This document shows, piece after piece, positions 27,413-37,092 of a stretch of DNA of 64,000 bases (position 1 is the stretch's first letter; each line of letters begins with the position of its first letter). The position numbers were made by a program, and so were the translations under genes. The stretch lies in the NCBI RefSeq assembly GCF_009720625.1, contig NZ_CP046266.1, positions 5,127,501-5,191,500 on the forward strand, written 5' to 3'. The notes below the pieces were generated by a model. The model worked only from the letters and a program-made list of their open reading frames with translations, was not told the DNA's origin and did no database searches. The DNA comes from Metabacillus sediminilitoris. GTDB taxonomy: Bacteria; Bacillota; Bacilli; Bacillales; Bacillaceae.

Positions 27413-27892
27413 TTACTTATTTCTAACTAACCTAATATGAATTGGTAGTATAAGACCGAAAGCAATAAGAAACACAGGTATTGAAATTAACCAACTCCAT
27501 CCTTTATATTTCATATACCCAACATAGACCATCCCAAATTCTATTAAAAGTGATAGTAAAGTGAAACCGATTGTCAATTTCCATTTATTATCCTTTGTAA
27601 GGAAGTTTAAATAAAGTATTGCAAGTGAGGTTGGTATAAAGGTATAACTGAGAATATCTCCAATTCCAGCTTTATTCGGATCCCCTATATCAAAAAGGTC
27701 AAATACCCTCGCAATTAGACCATCGCTAAACCAAGTAACAAACCCTACTACCCCAAATGTAATATAGATTTCCCTCCAAGAAATGTTCTTTTTGGGGATT
27801 ATAAGGGCTGTTATAGCAAATAAAATACTTGCTGCAACAGGAAACCATAATCCCTTTGCTCCTAAGTCTAAATTTTCTATAAATTCCCGCAT
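27413..27892 (-). CDS. Five-TM hypothetical membrane protein (possibly CBO0543-like)
   Basis: 159 residues with about five hydrophobic helices. The features FGVVGFVTWFSDG, FIPTSLAILYLNFLTK and MKYKGWSW recall CBO0543-type Bacillus membrane proteins such as the one at 39929, but the match is weak. AAAGGGG precedes the ATG. Function unknown. Confidence 0.7.
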   Translation of the reverse strand: MREFIENLDLGAKGLWFPVAASILFAITALIIPKKNISWREIYITFGVVGFVTWFSDGLIARVFDLFDIGDPNKAGIGDILSYTFIPTSLAILYLNFLTKDNKWKLTIGFTLLSLLIEFGMVYVGYMKYKGWSWLISIPVFLIAFGLILPIHIRLVRNK

Positions 27893-28276
27893 TTATCTTT
27901 ACCCCTTTAATTTTGTATTTTATTTTTTGCTATTGGAAAGAGTTATATACTATGTGAAATGATCAAATATTAATATCAAAACAAATAGATTGTGAACAAT
28001 TATACTTAAGCTAAGGGGTGAGTATAGTTGCATAACAAAATTGTATTAACTAAAAAGGAAATTAACTTGATTTTCTTTTAAACGAACAAAAGATAAAAGT
28101 TTAATTTTTTTATTAAATTTATATTTTTTTATTTTTTTGTAAAAATATTTTGCCATTTATATAAAACATGTAAAGTAATTAAAGGGTTTGTTAAGAATCC
28201 TGTAATTTCATTGAACTTTAATGGTTTTTCTCTAAGATGGAAAAGGTAATCTATTATTATAGGAGGACTAGAAACT
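27893..28276. other. AT-rich intergenic region between divergent genes
   Basis: Very AT-rich (long T and A runs around 28100-28145). It must hold the promoters of both flanking genes; AGGAGG at about 28261 serves the gene starting at 28277. I cannot assign a specific -35/-10 pair. Confidence 0.4.
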
Positions 28277-29188
28277 ATGAAGAAATTCTTGGCTGTTTTA
28301 ACACTTATTGCTTCTGTTTTCATGCTATCTTTTACAAATGTTTTTGCTGTTGCCGGGGAAAGCAATTCACCATTATCTAAACAAGAGACTGTAGTTCCTC
28401 TTGCAAAAGCTCACGCACATAATGATTACGAGCATACCCGTCCATTAACAGATGCCCTGGAGCATGGATTTACGAGTGTAGAAGCTGATGTTTGGCTTGT
28501 TGATGGTGAACTCCTTGTTGCACATGATAAAGAGGATTTACGACCAGATCGAACATTGAAATCACTATATCTTGACCAAATGAAGGAAAGAGTTAAAGAT
28601 AATAATGGAGCCGTTTATCCAGGATATGATAAAGAGTTCATCCTATGGATCGATGTGAAGTCGGAGGATGTAGCGACCTATCAAGTTATCCATGAACAGC
28701 TTAAAAAATATCAAAACATGCTTACAAAGTTTTTGCCTTCAGGGGTAAAACCGGGGGCGATTACTGTTTATATTTCAGGAAATCGTCCAAAAGATCTAAT
28801 GGAGAACCAGCCCGTTCGCTATGCAGCCTATGATGGACGAATGAGTGACCTTGATTCAGGTGCATCCAATGAGTTTATGCCAATTATTAGTGATAATTGG
28901 ACAAAACATTTTACATGGATGGGTGTAGGTGAGATGCCAAAAAATGAAAGGGACAAACTGAATAATATTGTTTTAACCGCTCATGATAATGGACAGAAAG
29001 TACGTTTTTGGGCGACCCCTGACATCGCATCTCCAGCTAGGGATGCTGTATGGAAGGAACTTTTGAAAGCGGGTGTTGATTTTATCAATACCGATGATTT
29101 AGCTGGCTTGCAGCTTTTCTTAATGAAAAATGATCCTCAGCCTTCTGAACCTAATATTACTTGGGAAACCACTAACAATAATAAATAA
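28277..29188 (+). CDS. Secreted PI-PLC/GDPD-superfamily phosphodiesterase
   Basis: 303 residues with a signal peptide (about 1-25, VFAVAG). The catalytic-type motifs AHAHNDYEHTRPL, VEADVWLVDGELLVAHD and LWIDVKSED fit the phosphatidylinositol phospholipase C/glycerophosphodiesterase-like TIM-barrel family; the two His residues and the E/D metal ligands are present. The end reads VRFWATPD and DFINTDDL, also typical. Substrate unknown. AGGAGG lies upstream. It lies 1.6 kb from the other secreted phosphodiesterase, suggesting phosphate or phospholipid scavenging. Confidence 0.85.
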   Translation: MKKFLAVLTLIASVFMLSFTNVFAVAGESNSPLSKQETVVPLAKAHAHNDYEHTRPLTDALEHGFTSVEADVWLVDGELLVAHDKEDLRPDRTLKSLYLDQMKERVKDNNGAVYPGYDKEFILWIDVKSEDVATYQVIHEQLKKYQNMLTKFLPSGVKPGAITVYISGNRPKDLMENQPVRYAAYDGRMSDLDSGASNEFMPIISDNWTKHFTWMGVGEMPKNERDKLNNIVLTAHDNGQKVRFWATPDIASPARDAVWKELLKAGVDFINTDDLAGLQLFLMKNDPQPSEPNITWETTNNNK

Positions 29189-29265
29189 AAGCTGAGGATT
29201 CAGTGTAAAATAATCCTTAGCTAAACCACCACTTGTGTTAAAAAGTTCGATTATCAATACAATGG

Positions 29266-29294
29266 AAAGGCGCTGACTGAGTGTCATCGCCTTT
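29266..29294 (+). terminator. Possible terminator hairpin
   Basis: Stem AAAGGCG/CGCCTTT with a 15-nt loop about 80 bp after the phosphodiesterase stop. No clear T-run follows, so the call is weak. Confidence 0.35.
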
Positions 29295-29483
29295 GTGTGT
29301 TTAATAAGGTCTATTGAGGATATAAAGTGTTGATTTTTTTGTGATAGCCATTTCTATTACATCTTCAACTGACGGGGGTGCAAAAGTTAATGATCGGACT
29401 ACTGCGGCAGTCCCTTTTCTTCTTGTACTAAAGGGCAGGATTATTTTGTTAATCTACCTATATTAGCTATAAATAGTGGCATT

Positions 29484-29511
29484 AAATAAGAGGGCTGTTG
29501 CCCTCTTATTT
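29484..29511 (-). terminator. Terminator of the decayed SUKH-like gene
   Basis: A perfect 12-bp stem AAATAAGAGGGC/GCCCTCTTATTT with a TGTT loop. It overlaps the stop codon of the pseudogene. Confidence 0.75.
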
Positions 29512-29921
29512 AATTTCCTTTATAAATTCTTCTAAAGAGTTATATAATACAGATGGTTCCCATACACCCATACCGTGTTCAGCAGTCAGAACAGGATAAT
29601 TTTTATTATTGGTATCTACAAATATCGGATCACCTATGTCTAATAGACCTTCCCAAGAATCTTTCCATACTCCCCCACCTAGCTTATTAAAATTCGAAAT
29701 GTCCTATTGAACTATACTGTCTTCGTTATGATTTAGATCATGATAATAATAGAATGGCTTTGTGATTTGAATCCTAGCGGTAGGAGGTTGAGGGTAAAAG
29801 AAATTTGGAGAATATAGATTATTCCGTAATTCAATGTTGTTATGTTCGTTGAGAAGTGATTGCACCAGTTATTTGCCTTTGGAAACTGCTGCTGACATGC
29901 TGGGCAAAATATTATTGACAT
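29506..29921 (-). pseudogene. Decayed SMI1/KNR4 (SUKH)-like immunity-type gene
   Basis: The minus strand can be read through with one in-frame TAG and one frameshift. The last 63 codons (after the TAG near 29700) give WKDSWEGLLDIGDPIFVD, YPVLTAEHGMGVWEPSVLY and NSLEEFIKEI, the C-terminal pattern of SUKH-type proteins. Upstream of the TAG the same frame reads KPFYYYHDLNHNEDSIVQ. The proposed start MSIIFCPACQQQFPK at 29921 lies in another frame and joins it near 29865. SUKH proteins often neutralise contact-dependent toxins; no toxin gene is adjacent. The SUKH assignment is from motif memory only. Confidence 0.6.
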
Positions 29922-29971
29922 ATATTATTTTTTCCTTTATTTTTATATGAGTTTGTTTTTAGGAGGAAATA

Positions 29972-30589
29972 ATGGATACTCAGAATCATACGCAAGTTAA
30001 AATTACAACAGCAGATCCATCAGCACTTGGCTTATTTGGATTGGCAATGGTCACTCTTGTTGCATCTTCACAAAAATTAGGACTGACAGAAGGACTTTCT
30101 TTAATTGTACCATGGGCATTCTTTTTAGGCGGCCTGGCTCAACTAATAGCTGCTTTTCTTGATTCAAAGCATAACAACATATTCGGAACAACTGCTTTTG
30201 GAGCTTTTGGCCTTTTTTGGTTTGGAGTTGGAACGACTTGGTTAATTCAATTAGGAGCTTTTGGGGAAACCCTTGCAGAAAATGCAGATGCTAAACAGCT
30301 TGGAGTTGCATTTATCGGTTATTTAATCTTTAGTATATTTATGACGATTGGTGCGATGGAAACCCATAAGGTGCTCTTCTTTATTTTTGTATTTATTGAT
30401 TTATTATTTATTGGATTATCATTGAGTTCGTTTAATATTATGCACGAAGCAACCCATATGCTTGCTGCTATTTCAGAACTATGTATTGCTTTATTGTCAT
30501 TCTACGGTTCTGCAGCAGTTGTGTTAAATACTCATTTTGGACATATTCTATTACCAGTAGGGAAACCTTTTGCTATATTTAAAAAATAG
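29972..30589 (+). CDS. Acetate/succinate transporter, GPR1/FUN34/YaaH (SatP) family
   Basis: 205 residues with six membrane helices, the family length. Diagnostic motifs are present: PSALGLFGLAMVT (variant of the NPAPLGL motif), FFLGGLAQLIAAF, FGTTAFGAFGLFWF and the late SFYGSAAVVLN. These carriers move acetate or succinate with protons. AGGAGG lies 5 nt before the ATG. Monocistronic with a terminator 100 bp downstream. Confidence 0.92.
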   Translation: MDTQNHTQVKITTADPSALGLFGLAMVTLVASSQKLGLTEGLSLIVPWAFFLGGLAQLIAAFLDSKHNNIFGTTAFGAFGLFWFGVGTTWLIQLGAFGETLAENADAKQLGVAFIGYLIFSIFMTIGAMETHKVLFFIFVFIDLLFIGLSLSSFNIMHEATHMLAAISELCIALLSFYGSAAVVLNTHFGHILLPVGKPFAIFKK

Positions 30590-30685
30590 AATGTTGGAAT
30601 AAGTTTATGAAAAGCATGAAAATAATTATGAAACCTATAAGAAAACGATTTATTATAATGTTACACATCATATAGGGTAAAAAAG

Positions 30686-30735
30686 AAAGGATAGATGAAC
30701 AGGGGAATTATACCTGCTTACATCTATCCTTTTTG
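30686..30735 (+). terminator. Terminator of the YaaH-type transporter gene
   Basis: A 12-bp stem AAAGGATAGATG/CATCTATCCTTT followed by a T-run, with a small inner hairpin CAGG/CCTG. Confidence 0.75.
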
Positions 30736-31302
30736 TACAACATATTACCTTATTATTAGTTTTAACAAATTATATCATTTGTATCTTCTTCCAATATTGT
30801 CTTGTCAGGAACAATCCCGAGTTCAAGGGGCTTCACTCCAACAATGTTAAAGTGAAAAAAATGAAGAAAATGAAATCAATTATAAAACTGATTGGTAAAC
30901 CGGATCAACACCATCTTTAGTTAAAATGGATTAAGTCACAATTAATCAAGAGACCCCCTGCTACTTAACCAAGTACGTCTCCACTTTTTTATCAAATACG
31001 TGCTTAGCAAAAAGCATGCTCTCTATTCATGGAGTTTGTCTTTTAAATTTCAACACTTTATTCACTGAACCAGAGAAAACCCTTAGAATTTAGTTAATTC
31101 AAAGGGTTCTTTTTTAATTTAATATTGAACTAAGTTGCTCGTTAAGTTTAACTCTTCTTGCCCCATTGGTTTAAACAAGTTAAAAGTTAAGCAGCTTTTC
31201 AGTTTTATTACCTACGTTTCCTATCATCATAAATCCTTAATGGTTGAATATATTGCATGTAGAGTCATTAAAATTGCAACGCAATTGATTGAGGAGAGGG
31301 AA
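30736..31302. other. Intergenic stretch, possible gene remnant
   Basis: On the minus strand around 30768-30845 a short frame reads GVKPLELGIVPDKTILEEDT before a stop, which looks like the end of a lost gene, but no family can be named. A partial hairpin around AACCCTT/AAGGGTT lies near 31079-31107. Nothing else is recognisable. Confidence 0.3.
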
Positions 31303-31698
31303 ATGAAAAAATTAATTAGCGTTAGACTGGCAAGTAATATAATAATCACCATTAATACACTAGCACTTTTGATGCATGTCCTGATCCTTCTAAAAATTGT
31401 GCCACATGATTTTGTATGGGGAGGACGATTAAAGAGTGAGGCGGATTTAATTATCTTTGAAATCATATCAATCGTTGTGCAAATACTATTTATTTCAATT
31501 ATTGCTATAAAAGCAGGATATGTCTTCAAAGGAAAGCTCAAAAGAACAGTGAATGTCGGTACATGGGTCATGTTTGGGGTTATGGTGCTTAATACAATAG
31601 GCAATTTAGCTTCAAGCTCTGCCTTGGAAACATTGGTCATGACTCCATTAACCATTTTGCTTGCACTTTTGGTTTTCAGATTAGCAATTGAAAAATAA
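31303..31698 (+). CDS. Four-TM hypothetical membrane protein
   Basis: 131 residues from the ATG at 31303, preceded by GAGGAGAGGG; a longer frame upstream has no ribosome site. Four hydrophobic helices (about 10-32, 45-66, 80-98, 105-128) joined by short loops with VPHDFVWGGRLKSE. No motif known. Monocistronic. Confidence 0.72.
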   Translation: MKKLISVRLASNIIITINTLALLMHVLILLKIVPHDFVWGGRLKSEADLIIFEIISIVVQILFISIIAIKAGYVFKGKLKRTVNVGTWVMFGVMVLNTIGNLASSSALETLVMTPLTILLALLVFRLAIEK

Positions 31699-31817
31699 TA
31701 TGACAAAAAGTCCGAAAAAGCGGTCTTTTTCCATTACCTAAAAAATCAACAACAAAAGATAACAGAGCCATTGATTTAAAAAATCATTTCCCTTTATCTT
31801 TCGCTTATGAAATATCC

Positions 31818-32327
31818 CTACTTAAGTGCCTTCTGCAAATTCATCAATTCTCTCTGTATACTTGGGAATCCTTCTATTTCCGGGATATTTTTTATTGAAT
31901 GTGAACGTTTTTGACTAGCTGCATTGGCCGTCATTTCACAGGCGTAAAGCAATTGTGAAAGTGCTTGATCGGTAAGAATCGGACGTTTCTCCATTTTTGA
32001 GCAATCCTCCAGGAGATAGCTTACATTCTCGATGGAAAAGATAACGGGCCAATAATAATCCAAGTCCTCTCGATTAACTGGAATTTCCCCCGCAGCTGTA
32101 TGGTAAATTGTTTTTAAATTCGCTAAATTGATTCGCATTTTTTTTAACTCTTTACTATTCCTCGCATGAAAGCCATCTCCCTGTTCAGAGAAAAGAACCA
32201 ATAAGAATTGTGCCTGAGCCCGGATCGTTTTGGTAATTAAATGTGGAATGCGACTAGATGCAGACTTTCTTCCAATCAACCATACACCAATAAGACCAAT
32301 CACAATCCCGATCATGACATCGATCAT
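31818..32327 (-). pseudogene. 5'-truncated FUSC-family membrane protein gene
   Basis: 169 codons that look like the C-terminal part of a FUSC/YccS-type protein: one membrane helix (IGIVIGLIGVWLIG) and then a helical cytoplasmic domain with RIPHLITKTIRAQAQFLL, NLANLKTIYH and YYWPVIFSIENVSYLLED. No Shine-Dalgarno sequence precedes the ATG, and an in-frame stop lies four codons upstream. The upstream side abuts the dispersed GC-rich repeat at 32340. I read this as a gene cut by that element; the fragment may be untranslated. Confidence 0.6.
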
Positions 32328-32339
32328 TGGCAGTTTTTA

Positions 32340-32508
32340 CAAAATTTATTGCTATTTACCAAGTAGTGCGGTGTGGATGATTTCCGCAACAGATGCTCGC
32401 TTTCCTCGGGGCGGGCGGTGAGCCTCCTCGGCTTAAACGCCTGCATGAGTCTCACCTGTCCCGCTGCTCCCGCAGGAGTCTCGCACTTCCGCTCCAATCA
32501 ACCTTAAA
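32340..32508. repeat. Dispersed GC-rich ~165-bp element, copy A
   Basis: GC-rich sequence in an AT-rich setting, with inner palindromic blocks such as GGGGCGGGCGG, CTGTCCCGCTGCTCCCGCAG and GCTCCAATCAACCTT. An inverted copy lies at 39712-39875, with the same ends (CCAAGTA.TGCGGTG and AAGGTTGATTGGAGC). I recognise this type as a common Bacillaceae intergenic repeat; its mobility is unproven. Confidence 0.85.
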
Positions 32509-32642
32509 TAACAAAGGTAAAGAACAAAATTTTTGTTTTACATGTTTTCTTTCGTGATCTCTATCATAGGTTATTTTGTCAGCATTCATTTATTATTATG
32601 TTCATAGTTCTAAAACAATAAAAAAGTAGCTTTTTAAAAAGG

Positions 32643-32775
32643 TTGCAAAAATATCCTTTAAAGTTGCAAAATAACCACGATAAGTTGCAAGATTATCAAT
32701 CAAAGTTACAAAATGATTACTCTCAGTTGCAAGATTCCTTTATTAACTTGCAAGATCATATCAAAATTAATAACC
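32643..32775 (+). repeat. 21-bp-period TTGCAA array
   Basis: TTGCAA (one copy TTACAA) at 32643, 32664, 32685, 32706, 32727 and 32748, all exactly 21 bp apart. The consensus around the keyword is AAGTTGCAAGAT. The resulting plus-strand frame reads as heptads of the type KLQD, but lacks a ribosome site and a real start. Confidence 0.88.
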
Positions 32776-32912
32776 ACCCCTCTCGTCAAAGCACGATCCT
32801 TGGTTCAATTTCTCCACCTTCATACATATAATGACAAATATCTCTCCTTCTCTAGGAAATAAGACCCTTATTTTGTATACTATTATCGTAGATACATATT
32901 TTCATAAGGGTA

Positions 32913-33441
32913 GTGAATTCTATTTAAAAGCCCGATTCAACAACAAATCCCAGAGCTTGCCGAGCGTTTTGAAGTGGCATTTAATCAGATTCATAGTGTG
33001 TTAAAACGGTTGAATCCACATGATCAAAATGATGCGTTTATGAAGCTTTTATTAGAGGCTAGCCGCAGACATTCTTATATTCATTCCTTTTTTGTTGATT
33101 TAAAACAATATGCCAAGCTGAGGAATGCGCTTGTTCACGAGAAGTTACGAATGCGTACGTATATTGCATATCCACATGAGGAAGTTGTTCTTCATATTGA
33201 GAAGATTGCAAGACTATTAACGGCACCTCCTAAAGTAATGACGATTGCATCGAAAACCGTTATTACTCTTCTATCCTCTCATTCAATTGAATATATTATA
33301 CAAACAATGAATACCTCGTCGTATAACCAGTTTCCGATTTATCAGGATGGGAAATAATTTTCCTTTCTTTTAACAGAAGGCGGCTTAACTGGCTGGTTGG
33401 CTGCTAATATCCGAAATGGACAAATCCAGCTGACAACCTTG
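32913..33441 (+). pseudogene. Decayed HEPN-like/CBS-domain gene
   Basis: An N-terminal helical domain with LAERFEVAFNQIHSVLKRL and RNALVHEKL (HEPN-like) is followed by half of a CBS domain: ASKTVITLLSSHSIEYIIQT, YNQFPIYQDGK, a TAA stop, then LLTEGGLTGWLAANI in the same frame. A frameshift near 32920 removes the GTG start at 32913, which has an AAGGG site. The gene is therefore broken twice. It fuses at its 3' end into a second broken gene. Confidence 0.7.
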
Positions 33442-34610
33442 TAATCACAATAGAAGACACTCAGCTGCCTGATTGGGTTATCACACATTCGCATAAAGGT
33501 CCTTCTAATAAAAGAAGCATTCTGATTCAGCATGCTGAGGCACAAGGAATCGATGACGTTCCAGAAGCGATATTAGATAGAATAGATCCATACTTAGAAA
33601 AGCTGCAGCTATTTGAAATTGCCATGCTTCCAGATAAGCTGCTCCCTGTTTTAAATGGCAGCATCGATCTAGAAACGATGATCAGTCAACTGCAAAGTCA
33701 AGTGGAAGAACGAGTCAATCATTGGTATCATGAACATGGACATTCTCTTAGTCTCGTTTCTCAATATGTGACACTAGCAATCTTAAAAGAAGTCCCTGAA
33801 AAAACCTTTATGGAAGCATCAACACTTATGGCACAACACCTTCAGCCGTTATGGATACAAGGGAATGAGCAAGCGTTTTTAACGGATGGGGAGCGTTTAA
33901 ACATCCTGCATGCTGAACGCCTCACGAAAAAAACAAATACGGATATTGGCTACATGGATGCATGACAATATCTTTTATCGTTAAACAGTGGTAAAAGTGT
34001 TAACAAAGCTCATCACTTCAAATCAATATGTCCAGGAGATTATCAATCTCCTAAAAAGCTGGAGTGCACAGCGAAATAATCTTGCCCTTCAATGGACGGC
34101 AACTGTTGCACTCGGATCGGAGATTGGCATTTTTCTCTATCCGAACACATTTACGTACTTACTGAAACTAGGAAGCTTGAACGTAGATTATGAGGAAGCA
34201 TTTTACCAGCAGTTTGGAGATTGGCTGCTTGCAGAACAGGAAAAGCGTGAGGAACCATTTGAGTTTCTACACTTCTTTTTCTCAATCATCCGATTAGATG
34301 TCCAAAGCCTAGTCGATACACAGACTGCTGATCATATACAGAAACACCTTGCGCCATTTCTAATCGAAGCACTTAAATATAGCAAAAAAAAGAGATTAGG
34401 TGAGGAGTTTTTAACAATGACTGCAACGGAACAGCCTAAAAAATAGCTCCCCTCGCCCTCACCCTCCTCTACCATGAAAACAGGTCAGTAGGAGAGCGAA
34501 CAAAAAATTGGTTAAAAATCAGGATGTTAACTCAAAACCGTCAGCCTTTTACCGAATTATATGAAGAAATGATGGATGAACAAAAGCGCAAGCTGCTTAA
34601 TCCGAACTAA
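33413..34610 (+). pseudogene. Fragmented large helical gene, C-terminal portion only
   Basis: At least three frames must be joined. The first covers DNLVITIEDTQLPDWVITHS to TNTDIGYMDA and stops at 33963. The second starts near 33988 and includes WTATVALGSEIGIFLYP and DWLLAEQEKREEPFEFLHFF. The third follows a frameshift in an A-run at 34438 and reads LLYHENRSVGERTKNWL to KRKLLNPN, ending at 34610. The family is not recognised; the helical-repeat look suggests the tail of a large ATPase or scaffold. The 5' portion was probably lost in a deletion that joined it to the CBS gene. It precedes the SPFH gene by 52 bp. Confidence 0.6.
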
Positions 34611-34662
34611 TTCCAAACTTTACTGACAAGAATGTTATTTAAGCAATAAGGAGGAAATTCAA

Positions 34663-35589
34663 ATGAATTTAATCGAAGTACAACCAGTTAAATTTAGCTT
34701 TTTTGAAAAGCCGCCAGCTTCATCCATGACACAAGCATTTGTCTATACAAACGAAGATAGCAACTTCTTGGTTGTAAAAAATGGTGACCGAATCTCACGA
34801 AGTGATCTGCGTGCAGGCAAATATACAAAAGTATATATCGTTAACATGTCGACATTAAACTTTCAATATGAAAACGAGGTGCCCTCACAGGATCGCGGCC
34901 GTCAATTCTTAGTTGACCTGTCCATTGATTACAAGGTGGTCGACCCAATTTCACTTATTCAGCAAGGTGCTGGTGAAATTGTTACCTATATTAAAAAGAA
35001 AATTCCGTATTGGCTCGAGGAAATCACATGTGACTATCCAATTTCTGAGGCAAAACGAGTAAAGCGCCATATCGAGGATCTTCATGAGCATTCATCAATG
35101 GTTGCAGGATTAAAACAAGTCGGCGTCGCTGTTACAGATATTAATGTGCTCGTGAAACAAAGTACACATGACCAAGAGCATGATAGAGAATTTAGAAAAA
35201 TTGATCAAGAGTATGAACTAGAACAACATCGCCGTGAGAAGAAATTGAATAACGCCAGCTTCCTCGCAAATGAAATCCAAGATGCGATCGAAGCAGGCAA
35301 TCTAATCAAAGCCGTTTTAATCGCTGAAGAAAATGAAGATGCACGAAGCATCGTGAAAAATCGCATTCAAAATGAAGAAAGATTCCGTATCGAAGTGCAG
35401 GAACAAGTACGAAATATCTTACTAGACCCTGCAGTCGATGAAGTGGAAGCAAAAGAACAAATTGAAAAAATTAGAGCTTATTTTCCTCATGATCCAATTG
35501 GCAGAGAGAAAAATGAGCCACAAGAAAACCATTATGATGATCCTCTTGATGAATTACGAAATATCTATCAAACAACAAAAGGAGAGTAA
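34663..35589 (+). CDS. SPFH/band-7-like protein
   Basis: 308 residues. There is no clear membrane helix. The N-terminal half has the band-7-like beta pattern FLVVKNGDRISRSDLRAGKY and RQFLVDLSIDYKVVDPISL, then helices; the C-terminal half is a charged coiled coil (EYELEQHRREKKLNN). The SPFH reading is by pattern only. AAGGAGG precedes the ATG. The stop is 8 bp from the next gene, which supplies membrane helices and an SH3 domain, so the two likely form a membrane-associated complex. Confidence 0.65.
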   Translation: MNLIEVQPVKFSFFEKPPASSMTQAFVYTNEDSNFLVVKNGDRISRSDLRAGKYTKVYIVNMSTLNFQYENEVPSQDRGRQFLVDLSIDYKVVDPISLIQQGAGEIVTYIKKKIPYWLEEITCDYPISEAKRVKRHIEDLHEHSSMVAGLKQVGVAVTDINVLVKQSTHDQEHDREFRKIDQEYELEQHRREKKLNNASFLANEIQDAIEAGNLIKAVLIAEENEDARSIVKNRIQNEERFRIEVQEQVRNILLDPAVDEVEAKEQIEKIRAYFPHDPIGREKNEPQENHYDDPLDELRNIYQTTKGE

Positions 35590-35596
35590 TTAACCT

Positions 35597-36373
35597 GTGG
35601 AAACCATTATAGATCAAGTGTTTTGGCTTTGGGTGCCACTGTCATTACTGCCAGTATGGTTACGAATTGCGCTTGTGACCTATTTTGTTATCATCATAAG
35701 CAGCCCCATTCTTATTCGTCTCTTACCGAAGCTTATTGAATGGTTAAGCATCATCTTGAAAAAAGCGATTGAACTTGTTTCATATCCAATTATGAATTGG
35801 TTTCATACATTCCTAACAAAAAGGAGAAATGCGGGCAATTACGTGATCCCGTCGTGGATCGAATTCATTGAGGATACGTTTGCTGTTCTGATAAAAGGAT
35901 TCGGCAAAACGGAGCATCTCGTACAAAAACGCCCGACTAGACACAAAGCACACTTAAAAAAGACCTTTCGAATTGCCGCATTTATTCTAGCAATCCTCTT
36001 ACCAATTGCGATTGTCAAGAACCCGACACAAGCCTATGCACAAACATGGCATAAGTTTGATAAGTGGGCAACAGAAGAAAAGGTCCAAAAATCATTAGGA
36101 TTTGATCTTAGTGGTTTGCAATCAAAGGTAGTAGCAACAGTCGAATCAGTCAATCCAACAGAATTTACACTTAAAGAGCAGTATGAAGAGGGCGGAAATA
36201 TTCGTGACACCCCATCCCTTAACGGAAACATCGTCGAGTCAATTAAAGTAGGCGAAACCGTCACATATTTAGAGGAAGAATCGATTGATGATAGAGGGAT
36301 TACCTGGCTAAAGGTGGAAACAGACTCTGGCAAAGAAGGCTGGATCTCACAAAAGATTGTAGAAGAAACATAA
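35597..36373 (+). CDS. Membrane protein with C-terminal SH3b domain
   Basis: 258 residues, GTG start with GGAGAG inside the end of the preceding gene. Hydrophobic helices lie at about 10-55 (two or three) and 120-142, followed by an outer segment ending in an SH3b domain (about 190-258): GGNIRDTPSLNGNIVESIKVGETVTYL, interrupted by normal loops, and ITWLKVETDSGKEGWISQKIV. SH3b domains bind cell wall. Coupled to the SPFH-like gene. Confidence 0.82.
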   Translation: METIIDQVFWLWVPLSLLPVWLRIALVTYFVIIISSPILIRLLPKLIEWLSIILKKAIELVSYPIMNWFHTFLTKRRNAGNYVIPSWIEFIEDTFAVLIKGFGKTEHLVQKRPTRHKAHLKKTFRIAAFILAILLPIAIVKNPTQAYAQTWHKFDKWATEEKVQKSLGFDLSGLQSKVVATVESVNPTEFTLKEQYEEGGNIRDTPSLNGNIVESIKVGETVTYLEEESIDDRGITWLKVETDSGKEGWISQKIVEET

Positions 36374-36409
36374 GGTCATCCACTTACACTTGAATACATC
36401 AAAAACTAG

Positions 36410-36441
36410 AAATCCATCAGCCGAATATGGTTGGTGGATTT
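36410..36441. terminator. Bidirectional terminator
   Basis: Stem AAATCCATCA/TGGTGGATTT (one G-U) with a central GCC/GGT extension, between the convergent SH3 gene and comK. Confidence 0.6.
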
Positions 36442-36466
36442 CCATTTTCATTTCATAACTTACGAT

Positions 36467-37054
36467 CTATTGCTCTAATTGATCATGCTCCACATCCTTA
36501 TTTAACGTATAAAGATTTGCATCCTCTGCCACAACCTGCATTTTATAAAGATCTGTCATTTGTTCCTGTCTGTACCCTTGCGTACTGACAACACGTGCGG
36601 CTCTTGATAATCTAGTTTCTAAGGCATCTCTCGTGATATCTAATTCAACATGCTGATTGTTTGATAGGATGACAACTGTACGATTTTCTTTTGGAACAAT
36701 ATCTTTTACATGTTTATAAGAGAGCCATACACATTCCGGTTTGTAAGGTGAGCATGTCGGCACCATACAAATTCGATTTGATTCACTTATTAACACAGGC
36801 AGCATGCGTTGCCCTTTTAAGATCATGGAAGCGTGATGCAACCTGCCCTTCAGATCACTCCCATAATAAATACAGCTTTGGTTGACAATCGCTAACGAAC
36901 CAGCATTGACATCAACCTCCTGATACAACTCTAGTATGGTACTGTTTAAATAAGCATGCTTTGAATACCATGGAAGAATGATCATGGTTAATTCATTAAT
37001 AATGTATGGCACCTCTTTAACTTCCTTTTGGATATTATGTTGGAATTTCTTCAT
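36467..37054 (-). CDS. comK: ComK-family competence transcription factor
   Basis: 195 residues from the ATG at 37054 (GAGGAGG 9 nt upstream; an ATG three codons earlier sits directly against the site). The family core is plain: AIVNQSCIYYGSDLKGRLHHAS, ILKGQRMLPVLIS, NRICMVPTCSPYKPECVWLSYKHVKDI (each in ComK order), then basic residues RLSRAARV. ComK binds K-boxes and activates DNA-uptake genes. The protein has an N-terminal extension. A canonical K-box lies about 660 bp upstream, suggesting autoactivation across intervening small ORFs. Confidence 0.9.
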   Translation of the reverse strand: MKKFQHNIQKEVKEVPYIINELTMIILPWYSKHAYLNSTILELYQEVDVNAGSLAIVNQSCIYYGSDLKGRLHHASMILKGQRMLPVLISESNRICMVPTCSPYKPECVWLSYKHVKDIVPKENRTVVILSNNQHVELDITRDALETRLSRAARVVSTQGYRQEQMTDLYKMQVVAEDANLYTLNKDVEHDQLEQ

Positions 37055-37092
37055 ATTCTTCATCCTCCTCTAAAACTTTTACCTTTCATTTT

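Noticed and set aside
31135..31302. N-terminal extension of the four-TM protein
   Set aside because: The ATG at 31303 has a strong ribosome site and a membrane-helix start; the upstream part has neither.
32643..32831. A 62-codon coiled-coil-like frame (KLQD heptads)
   Set aside because: Same cause as above: repeat-driven open frame without a start signal.
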